Positions 55,757-64,000 of a stretch of DNA of 64,000 nt are shown piece after piece. The notes beneath the pieces are model-generated. The model saw only the letters and a list, made by a program, of their open reading frames with translations, was not told where the DNA came from and searched no databases. The first letter of the stretch is position 1. Each line of letters begins with the position of its first letter. This stretch comes from Riptortus pedestris (lineage: Eukaryota > Arthropoda > Insecta > Hemiptera > Alydidae): NCBI GenBank assembly GCA_019009955.1, contig CM032232.1, positions 58,121,501 to 58,185,500 of the forward strand. Reading direction: 5' to 3'. The translations under genes and the position numbers were made by a program.

Positions 55757-55929
55757 AATTCAAATGAAGGGTTAGAACCGCCAATATAAATAATACTGTT
55801 GTCATACCTTTCGGTGGAGACTGTCGTTAGCCAGCTGTACTCGACCATCAGCCAATGACGGCGGTCTCCACCGAAAGGTATGACAACAGTATTAGTTATA
55901 TTGGCGGTTCTAACCCTTCATTTGAATTA
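55757..55929. repeat. Large hairpin: about 80-bp inverted arms
   Basis: 'aattcaaatgaagggttaga', 'accgccaatata', 'tactgttgtcatacctttcg' and 'gtggagac' on the left recur as reverse complement on the right in the same order, with few mismatches. The loop lies around 'tgtactcgaccatcagcc'. The inner half of the arm occurs a third time at 56162-56234. Confidence 0.85.
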
Positions 55930-56234
55930 CCAGTCACAGCCAGTCAGGCTAAGGTATTGTTAACTAGACCATATTACATAAGACAATCGCCAACATACGT
56001 TTTAACAAACAGTCCTTAACTAACAACATCACACCACGATACGCAACCGTACAGATTAAGACTAACACTTACGCCGCACAAAAGACCAAAAATGACGCAC
56101 AAAAACGTTGGATAAGGACAGAGATACGATCACTGTACATTAAGAAAGACCGACTGAATAACGAGATATATGCCAGCTGTACTCGACGATCAGCCAGTGA
56201 CGACGGTCTCCACTGAAAGGTATGACAACAGTAA
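55930..56234 (+). repeat. Continuation of the 55.8 kb element: captured coding fragment and third arm copy
   Basis: A frame without ATG, open from about 55966 to a stop near 56217, reads TIANIRFNKQSLTNNITPRY and KTKNDAQKRWIRTEIRSLYI, then KKDRLNNEIYASCTRR. It has even, protein-like composition in AT-rich DNA but I do not recognise it. It runs into a copy of the hairpin arm (56162-56234, 'cggtctccactgaaaggtat', 'gacaacagta'). 55794-56234 may be one element with TACTGTTGTCATACC inverted ends. Confidence 0.5.
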
Positions 56235-57409
56235 ATCATAATGTTTTATGAGCCATAATGGCTATAATAGGTCATGAAAAATAATTTCTCAATTCAGTCA
56301 CATATAAACATTTATTTAATCCCCGAGTGACCACACTCCTAGAGGTTATTTCTATACAAATTGAAAAAATTGTCTTCATAAAAATTATCCTTTACTTTAC
56401 TAATATTTAACTAATTGAATTTTGTGTTTTACATACAACCATCATAGTTTTTTTTTTTAATTGAAGATCATTTATATTATAATATGTGATAATATATTAT
56501 ATAATAGAGTCGTCCTTATTTACATAATTGACTAAAATTATTTTAGTACGTTATTATTAATAAAATCAATTGAAGTAGGCAATTATAATAAACTAGCCTA
56601 CCTTAACATTAGCCATACTCCCTCTAGGCCATATATAAAACTGGCCATTCCACTCTTTTTATTTTTTGTATACAAGACTGGTATTTGTGATATTAATTAA
56701 ACGTAATAAGTCTGATATTTATAAATATGTAATTACAGAGAATTGTTTTTTTTTTAATTTTTACAATAGCGCCCTATTAAAACAATTTAAAAAAAGTTTC
56801 ATAAATATTTTTTAAGCATCTTAATTATTTTTTTCTTGTTGAATGCCTCTTTATCTTCTGTTATGTAAATATTTTCTTTTTTTCTTAATTTGTATAGAAA
56901 TGACCCCTTGAGCAGGAGTATGGACATTAAATTAAATCGTCGGGGATTAAATAAATTAACCAACCGACGTTGGAAAATCAACAAAAATGAAAAACCGCAA
57001 ATGATTAGTAAAACCATTTTTATTTCTCGTCTAGTTTCGCGTACACATGACGCCTCGTCAGGGTGAAATATAATACAAAGAGGTAACTAAACTAACGGAT
57101 GCATCATTATATACGACATTCGACTAGCCGTGCCAGCCAGTATGGCGGGTCGAGTCAGATAATTTATGTCGATACAACACGAAAAAAAATATCGATTATT
57201 CCTAAAATTAACTAAAGGAGTTGAAATAGATAATGAATTTGGTTTTTTGACGTTGAAATCTGAAGACCTGTCGAAAATAAGATGGAATTTAAATCGAAGG
57301 AGAAGAATACCTTTTCAAGAGAATGTTATTTTTTATTTATTTTATAAATTATTTTTCAAGCTACTCAATATATTTCAAGTCATAAATATACATATACATA
57401 TTCTCAAAC
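56235..57409. other. Intergenic, nothing recognised
   Basis: Strongly AT-rich. A 97-codon open frame at 57166-57459 is lysine/phenylalanine-biased and matches no known family. Confidence 0.35.
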
Positions 57410-57755
57410 ATGATTTTATTCGTATGTTAATGCATGTTAATATATTAACTATTCTTTAAGACATTCAAATGTTGTATAAATTAAATAATGAGCTAGATTA
57501 AACCCACACTACTTGGATCCAAAACTGTTAAGTTGAAATGACACAGAAGAAAGAGAAAATTATTTCACACTCATAGACTTAACGAAACCATTCATTAAAC
57601 TAATGTTTTATTCTCTACTTCATGACAGCGAATAAATTCCCAGAAGATCAGAAGAGTTTTTAATGGAATTTTGATGTTTGTTTAGAACTCAATTTGACAC
57701 TACAGAAATAATAGTGACCTAACAAAACAATCAGAAATATTGCCAGAAGTTCATT
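57410..57755 (+). repeat. Long inverted repeat, left arm
   Basis: Reverse complement of 59422-59785 with scattered differences: 'taatgcatg-taatatattaac', 'ttctttaagacattc', 'cactacttggatcc', 'aagagtttttaatggaatt', 'aactcaatttgacactacag' and 'aatattgccagaagttc' occur in both arms in the same order. Confidence 0.8.
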
Positions 57756-57832
57756 TATAACATACAAAATATTTAGGAATACGCATTGAAGTATCAATGT
57801 GTTACCACAATTCACCATCAATAATAATGATG

Positions 57833-57978
57833 AAAAAGTCCGTCACGCAGGGGCTGCGTAAACTAAACAGATTTCCCACGTGAAGTTTTACAATAGAGAA
57901 ATCTGCCCAAAAACAAGTGTAGTAAGTAGTAAGGGATCACTAAACTTATCGATCCCGATACTTGTCTTATAGTTACTA

Positions 57979-58029
<51 letters not shown>

Positions 58030-58395
58030 GCGTTTAATGTTAAACTAAAGATCAAGTTCGTTAACAGTTAAAATTGAATCGGGAGGAGGGGGGGGGGTTT
58101 AGAGGGGGAATTTTGAAAATTCCAAATATCTCCGTTATAAGGCGGATCGAAAAATTGTATAAACCCAATCTTATTGAAAATTTAATAACTATTCAAAGTA
58201 CGTATTTTCTCTATCACGAATAGTAATCGAGATATTTGCATTTTTTAGTTTTCAGCCTTCAGTAAACCTCCACTCCAACTCATGTAATATTAACAATAAC
58301 CTGTTATATCATTAACCACTTTATTGGAAGCTTAAGTACCAAACATTGTTTTCATTGAATATTCGCTGTGTGAGGTACGTGCAAATACGTTATTC
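57833..58395. repeat. T-family composite: two opposite halves joined at (TA)n
   Basis: 57833-57980 is a reverse subfamily B 3' end ('aaaaagtccgtcacgcaggg', hairpin, 'acgtgaagttttacaatag'). After (TA)n at about 57982-58025 the sequence runs forward ('aaactaaagatcaagttcg', 'tagagggggaattttgaaaa', 'cagtaaacctccactccaac') to about 58395. This indicates a rearrangement at the microsatellite. Confidence 0.7.
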
Positions 58396-58782
58396 GATGG
58401 CGTCAACATTAAAGATTATACGTACTTAACTAGAAAATTTTTATTGTATATCATATTTAACCGTTTCACTCAAAATTAAAGATCATATTATTATTATTAT
58501 TTATTAACGTCCACTTTTTGCAACTTAGGCTAATCGGGACGGGTTATCTACAGGTTACCACCCTTTTCTATCCAGGGTGGGATTTTAGGACGTTATTTAA
58601 TGAATTTCGTCACTAAATAAAAGATCATATTAGTTAATGGACGAAATCTGACCCGAAATAGCGGGGAAATTCGAAAATTCAAAACATCCGTTATTATGAG
58701 TTGGATCGAAAAATGTTATAGAACCAATCTTCTTAAACTATTGATGATCTATAACTAACTATACTATCTATAACTATAATAT
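58396..58782 (+). repeat. T-family fragment (older subfamily) split by a SINE
   Basis: 58435-58490 and 58621-58782 are one copy: 'tttcactcaaaattaaagat', then after the SINE 'gatcatattagttaatggac', 'gaaccaatcttcttaaacta'. The SINE's target duplication closes the gap. Confidence 0.7.
58491..58620 (-). repeat. tRNA-derived SINE, 5'-truncated, with target-site duplication
   Basis: Reverse orientation: TTATTA-rich tail, 'ttaacgtccactttttgc', 'aatcgggacgggttatctac', 'tatccagggtgggatttta', 'cactaaataaa'. Flanked by AAGATCATATTA on both sides (58479-58490 and 58621-58632). The tRNA head is absent, as in incomplete target-primed reverse transcription. Confidence 0.85.
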
Positions 58783-59357
58783 TGTTGCGAAAACTACGTG
58801 CATAAAAAAGTACACAGAGTTAAACACGTATTTAAGAAGTACGAAATAAATGGAAGGAACCGCCTGAAAGTAGGACTTTTGGCGCCAATGAATGTTCTCT
58901 GCGACACCCGTGTGTGTAATTCTCTTTTGAACACGCCGCTCGTCTATAAAAGCGATCCAGCGCGGCCAACAGTTTTAGTTTGTTCTCAGTTCTCTTCAAG
59001 TGGATAACATTACGCTCAGTGCAACTTAAGTGCACAGTGCATCTTAGTTTCAATGCGGTGCCGTGTTTGTGCAAAGAGCAGTGTAGTGCCGTTTTCTTTG
59101 TGAAGATCAGTGCGGTGCCGTGTTTTTGTGAACTTCAGTGTTCGTGAGTTATTGTACTATGCAATAAAAAGTGAAATTATCGGTGCATACTGTGAGTAAT
59201 AGTTAAGAATAATTTACCAGTTGTTTAGTGCATTGTCAAGTAAATTTTGCAGCGATAATGTTTATATTTATAAACAAACATTTATAATTTTGCAATCCAG
59301 AAGAACTCTAATAAACAAAGTTTATTTTTTTTTTGTGGGGGGGGGGGGGACGTAACA
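58783..59357 (+). mobile_element. Solo LTR related to the 31.4 kb element, ATAT target duplication
   Basis: 575 bp, starting TGTTGCGAAAACTACGTG and ending GTAACA, flanked by ATAT on both sides (58779-58782, 58358+1000 i.e. 59358-59361). It shares with the intact LTRs the 'cagtgc-gtgccgtgtt' runs, 'atactgtgagtaatagttaa', 'agaataatttaccag' and 'ttttgcaatccagaagaact'. 'ctataaaagcgatcc' is a probable TATA box. The 5' half is strongly diverged, so it is a sister subfamily left after LTR-LTR recombination. Confidence 0.85.
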
Positions 59358-59421
59358 ATATTAAGCTCTTAAAAGCTAATATATCGAGTTTTGTAAATAT
59401 AAGACCAAGCATCGCGACCGC

Positions 59422-59785
59422 AAAAGAACTTCTGGCAATATTTCTAATTATTTTGTTAGGTCATCATTATTTCTGTAGTGTCAAATTGAGTTCTAACCGC
59501 ACATCATAATTCCATTAAAAACTCTTCTGATTTCTTCGGGCCATGGAAATTATTCGCTGCCATGATGTAGCGAATAAAAAATTAGTTTAATGAATGATTT
59601 TGTATGTCTTTAAAAGAATTTGATTGAGGAGAATTCTCTTTCATCTCAAGGTGTAATTTTACCTTAACAGTTTGGGATCCAAGTAGTGCGGGTATAACCT
59701 TGCTCATTCTTCAATTTATACATTGGAATGTCTTAAAGAATATTTAGTTAATATATTAGCATGCATTAAATACGCATAAAACCAT
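59422..59785 (-). repeat. Long inverted repeat, right arm
   Basis: Partner of 57410-57755. The spacer of about 1.67 kb contains T-family pieces, a SINE and the solo LTR, all apparently inserted later. Confidence 0.8.
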
Positions 59786-59895
59786 TCATATACACCATCA
59801 ACATGCTTAAATCATAATATGGCTTTATAAATCATCATTCCTTATCTTATCTGTCTCGTGACCAGCTGATTGGAAAAAGTATTCATCTCGATTTT

Positions 59896-60468
59896 AGCAG
59901 ATTTCCATTAAGGGAAATCAGCTATTGAGGTCGTACTCATGACGCAATTTTCGAAAAATTTCTTCAAATGTCCATCGATCCTACCCAGGAGATGACGAAA
60001 ATGAGGTCCGTTCAAAATTTTATATATATATATATATAACGTCTGTTAACGTTCTACCGGTCGCAATTTTGTTTGATCGTTACCAAACTCGATATTTAAA
60101 CGTTATATGCAAAAAGACAGATCAAATTCGTTAATGGCTGAAATCGGACCAATGGGAGGAGGGGTATTTCGAAAATTCGAAATATCTCCGTTACCATACG
60201 TGTATCAAAACATTGTATAGAACTAATCTTATTGCAAATTAAATTTACTATAAATATTGTTCTATAGAGTTATTATCTATCTTGAATATTAACCAAGATA
60301 TTTGCATTTTTATTAAGTATGGGCCGATAACCGACGAGTGAGTTTCCCGCCAAAAGCTAGTTCGGCCATTTCCGTAACTGTTCGGCTCTCGTATGGAGAT
60401 TTCTCTATTGCATAACTTCACGCTGCTTAATCTGCTTAATTTAAGCAGCCCCTGCGTGACTGACTTTT
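59896..60468 (+). repeat. T-family repeat, full-length (subfamily B)
   Basis: Begins AGCAGATTTCCATTAAGGG after TTTT, (TA)n at about 60021-60036, 'gtctgttaacgttctaccgg', ends 'gagatttctctattgcataa', 'ttaagcagcccctgcgtgac', TGACTTTT. Together with 2467-3127 it defines subfamily B in the opposite orientation. Confidence 0.85.
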
Positions 60469-60924
60469 GTGTATTGAAAGCTGCGATTTGGAATCGTTTT
60501 CATAACAATTTAATTGAATAAAATTACTTCTGTTTGCCAACTACATACATTATTTAAAACTCATCTCGTTCCCCTTCTGACATGGTTGACTTACAACTTA
60601 AACCTTCAATTATATGCATGAAGGTCTTTATTTTCACTTTTTAGCGGTTTCTAGCAGAATATTGAAAAATAATTTTTAATGATTAATGCAATGTAGCCGT
60701 CTGGAACAGATTATTTTAACCGAAATACGTCGAAGACAGTACTTATCAAATGAGTTACAGCGGTCTTAGTACTTAGGCTCTTGTGCATTGTTCAATAAAA
60801 TGATGTACTCGCTCAGAAAGAAGTTCCTCGAGAAGGACACAATTATTGGAAGAATTGTTTTATCTTTGACTTGAATAATAAATGTCCGCCACGCAGGTGC
60901 TTCGTAAAGTAAGCAGATTCCCCA
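60469..60924. other. Intergenic, nothing recognised
   Basis: AT-rich, with a hairpin-end scrap of the T-family at about 60882-60915 ('gtccgccacgcaggtgcttc'). Confidence 0.4.
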
Positions 60925-61046
60925 CATTTTCCTTAAGGGAGTCAGCTATTGGCGGTTGTACTCATGACGCGATTTTCGAAAAATTTCCTCAAATGTCTAT
61001 CGATCCTACCTAGAAGATGACGAAAATGAGGTCTGTTCAAAATTTA

Positions 61047-61144
<98 letters not shown>

Positions 61145-61612
61145 TGTGCGTGTGTGTGTGCGTCTGTTACCGTTCTAGCGGTCACAATTATTGTTTTATC
61201 GTTATCAAACTCGGTATATAAGAGTTTTATGTAAAAAAAAAAAAGATCAAGCTCGTTAATGTCTGAAATCCGACCCGTGGGAGGGAGGGGGGGGGGGGTT
61301 AGAGGGGAGGAAAATTGTATAGTACTAATCTTATTGAAAATGTAATGTTCTATGAATGTTGTTATGTACGTTTTTTCACTATCTTGATTATTAACCCAGA
61401 TATTTGCATTTTATAGTTTTCGGCCATCAGTTACGCCCCCCCCACCTCCTACTCGAGTCATACAACAACAATAAGGTGTTATATTTTGAAAAACATTATT
61501 TGTAGCCTAAATACCAAATATTGTTCTCATTGAACATTTATTTTTTGAGATAAATGCAAATATATGACGCGCGTGGGAAATCTGCTTAGTTAACGCATCC
61601 CTGAGTTATGGA
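60925..61612 (+). repeat. T-family repeat with (TA)n(TG)n, full-length
   Basis: 'ccttaagggagtcagctatt', 'gattttcgaaaaatttcctc', then (TA)n at about 61047-61093 continuing as (TG)n to about 61165, 'cgtctgttaccgttctagcg', 'ctcctactcgagtcatac', ending 'gggaaatctgcttagttaac', 'gcatccctgagttatgg', ACTTT. The TG extension is unique to this copy. Confidence 0.8.
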
Positions 61613-61617
61613 CTTTC

Positions 61618-61706
61618 AGCAGATTTCCCTTAGGGGGAAATGAAATTTCCCTAAAATTTCTTCAAATGTCCAGCCATCTTACCCAGCCCCTACGTGACGG
61701 ACTTTT
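61618..61706 (+). repeat. T-family repeat, 89-bp miniature
   Basis: 'agcagatttcccttaggggg', 'tttcttcaaatgtccagcc', then directly 'cagcccctacgtgacggact', TTTA. It has both ends and almost no interior. Confidence 0.75.
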
Positions 61707-62199
61707 AGAATGACACACTTGTCATCTCATTTCACAATCTCTTCTCTATGAATAGACGTGGGAGTGTTACTAACGACTGGTAACAAGATCTTAAATAGAA
61801 ATTGAAATGTTAGCTGGACTTGAGATGTTTAGTGACTGAGACACTTGAAGTGAAAATAAGATGAGTAGAAATTGGGGCTTTGAAAGGTTGAAGAAAAATC
61901 CAAATAATTCCGTTAATATTGGTGTCAGAGACATGTACAATATAAAGCAATACTTGCAGGAAATTAAAATTCCAATAACATTGATCATACAAATTGTTTA
62001 GGCCCGTCTTATATTAACCGAGATATTTTGAATTTTCAATTATTCCCTGCTTTAACCTCCTCCCTTAAAGCTTTATCTGCCAATACCTAATATACATAAT
62101 CTTTAGTTGTCCATGAAACTACATGACCTATCAAGTGTGGTCTTAATACAATAAGAAGAATACATTTTCGAACGTAAAATCTTAAATGGAGACACCACA
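61707..62199 (-). repeat. Decayed T-family material
   Basis: Loose matches ('attaaccgagatattttgaa', 'aattattccctgctttaac') to the reverse T-family. No ends are seen. Confidence 0.4.
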
Positions 62200-62925
62200 C
62201 TGACAATAACGCCGAATATAGGACTCAGTAAATGTACAATTAAAACAATATTTGGAATTTAATCTTCGAATTATGTTGTTCAGGATATAATAGCTTATTA
62301 GCTAATATTGCATGAGTAGTGTGGGTTTCCTGAAGGAAGAAAATAAAATAAATAACGAATGACTGGCTTAATATTTGATCTGCAAAATAATATTCAGGAC
62401 AACCTATTCTACTATTTAATACTATCATTGGTCTTCCATGAAACAACTAAATATCGAGTGTGGTGTTCGTCAAATTAAAGTCATATAGCTTAGAACGTAA
62501 AATCTTGAATGGTTGAGGTCATGACAAAAAATATGTGCACAAATCTCATTCATTAAAAGTTCAATATAAACAATATTTGGCACTTAAGCTTCGGATAAAA
62601 TAGTTCACGATATAACACCTTGTTAATATAACATGATTAGGAGTGGGTGTTAACCAAAGGCTGAAAACTAAAAAATGCAAATGTCTAGGTTAAAATTCAT
62701 GATGCAGCTAAATGTATGTATAACAAAATGTTTAAAAAAATTAAGTTGCAATAAGTTGTAACCATACAATTTTTCGATCTGACATATAATAACGGAGATA
62801 TTTGGACTTTTCAAAATTCCCTCCTTCGATTACAGCCGTTAATGAACTTGATCTTTTTTTTGTCCATAAAAACTTGGTTTTTGGTAACGATTTAACAAAA
62901 ATTGTGATCACTAGAGCATTCGCTT

Positions 62926-62965
<40 letters not shown>
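62200..62965 (-). repeat. T-family repeat(s), partial, with (TA)n
   Basis: 62250-62345 and 62570-62965 both contain the 'caatatttgg-a-tt-a-gcttcg' and 'atgattaggagtggg' type blocks, so two copies or an internal duplication. The second continues 'acaatttttcgatctgacat', 'taataacggagatatttgg' into (TA)n at about 62929-62964, where it stops. Confidence 0.65.
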
Positions 62966-62970
<5 letters not shown>

Positions 62971-63435
62971 TATAAAGAAATAGCATTATTGAATACTAAT
63001 GGAATCCCTTGCAGCTGGAAGTTCGATAGTATTAGTTTATTTAGTCATATTATTCGAAATAGGTCTAAGAACAGCTAACCTGAGAGAATGGGACTGTTTC
63101 TTTAATATGTAATAACATTCTTCTTGTTCATGTTAAGATGATATTAATTTATCTAGAATGTGCTTTATTTCGACGAGTCGATACAAATGGACGGCGTAGT
63201 GAAAAAGTTAAACGGAGGATAAGAAAGGTTCGCAATCTCTAAATTTCTTGGCACACGATGTTCGTAACCACGCCATACTCCCTTGCTTTATAATTATCCA
63301 TATTAGGGAGTCTCATTGAAGCTATTGACCCCATCATCTGACGGAAGCTGTAGACGTCATATTCAAACTAAGTCTATTTTAGGCCTGGCCGCCAACACAT
63401 CCTCTCCCATGATTTATTTTTGTGGACGTCGATAG

Positions 63436-63437
<2 letters not shown>
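62966..63437. other. Intergenic, nothing recognised
   Basis: No exon or element end is identified between two T-family copies. Confidence 0.35.
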
Positions 63438-63488
<51 letters not shown>

Positions 63489-64000
63489 CATATATATATT
63501 TGTCTTTTACCGCTCTTGTGATGGCAGTTTTTGTTTGAAAGTCATGAAACTCTATGTAAAAGCGTTTCATGTAAAAGTTAACATAAAGACCGTTAACGGC
63601 TCAAATCGGACAAGGAGAGGGTTTAGAGAGTGAATTTCAAAAATTCGAAATATTTCCGTTGTTATACGTTGGATCGAAAAATTGTATAGAACAAATCTTA
63701 TCGTAAATCTTGTGCTCTAAAAATGTGTTGTATATGTTTTTTTCAAAAACTTGTTTATGAATATATGCATTTTTTAATTTTCAGCCTTCAGTAAACTCCC
63801 GCTTCTATTTATGTCATATTGACAATAAGCTGTTATATCATGGATAGCTTTATTCCAAGCTTAAATATCAAATATTGTCTTTATTGATATTTTACTTTGA
63901 GAGATACATGTAAATAAGTAGTGTGATGATATCAAAATTTTCCTGTTTTGACTCAAAAATGTTTGTTTGTTCTATGCCATCTCGATATTTGACAGGTTCA
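63438..64000 (+). repeat. T-family repeat (subfamily A), runs off the window
   Basis: Starts in (TA)n (63438-63500) and continues 'tgtcttttaccgctcttgtg', 'agaccgttaacggctcaaat', 'atcgaaaaattgtatagaac', 'ttcagccttcagtaaactcc'. The 5' part left of (TA)n is missing. Confidence 0.7.

Noticed and set aside
57166..57459. 97-codon open frame
   Set aside because: No recognisable domain, AT-driven composition, and it overlaps the start of an inverted-repeat arm.
1..64000. CRISPR arrays, bacterial operons or riboswitches
   Set aside because: No regularly spaced direct repeats; spliced genes, SINEs and LTR elements show the DNA is eukaryotic.

Overview
This is a eukaryotic, most likely insect, nuclear window. 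It is AT-rich and intron-dense, with long (TA)n tracts and many transposable elements. Only two host genes can be supported, both on the + strand. Nothing bacterial (operons, ribosome binding sites, CRISPR) is present. A hemipteran-type insect fits the SF1 and TENT5 proteins and the repeat-bloated introns, but the species assignment is inference.

Left part (1-18 kb): old repeats, then the last coding exon of a TENT5/FAM46 non-canonical poly(A) polymerase (4668-5831) with a long AU-rich 3' untranslated region carrying several poly(A) signals, then repeat-rich intergenic DNA. Middle (18.4-46.7 kb): the branch-point binding protein Splicing Factor 1 (SF1). Seven downstream coding exons are supported with consistent phase and splice sites (21089-46075), and an eighth, 5'-most exon is proposed at 18405-18453. 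Joined, they give about 662 residues: U2AF-binding motif, SPSP motif, KH-QUA2 RNA-binding domain, two zinc knuckles and a proline-rich tail with a heptapeptide minisatellite. The 8.7 kb intron between the two KH exons holds a Ty3/gypsy-type LTR element, a transposon with 158-bp inverted repeats and a 2.1 kb Helitron. Right part (46.7-64 kb): no host gene recognised; piggyBac, BEL/Pao-like and non-LTR relics, a solo LTR, a long inverted repeat and many repeat copies.

Three repeat systems dominate. (1) A family of about 0.3-0.9 kb, here called the T-family, with the sub-terminal inverted repeat GCAGATTTCCC/GGGAAATCTGC, a 3' hairpin (ACGCAGCCCCTGCGT), insertion into T-runs and a (TA)n microsatellite at one fixed internal position. 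This resembles non-autonomous Helentron (DINE-1/HINE type) elements; more than 20 pieces are present. (2) A tRNA-derived SINE of about 220 bp with a perfect B box and clear target-site duplications. (3) Larger elements nested in the T-family (TA)n tracts: the LTR element and the Helitron each split a T-family copy exactly at its microsatellite. The most notable observation is this layered architecture: the T-family supplies microsatellites, and these act as landing sites for later insertions inside SF1 introns.
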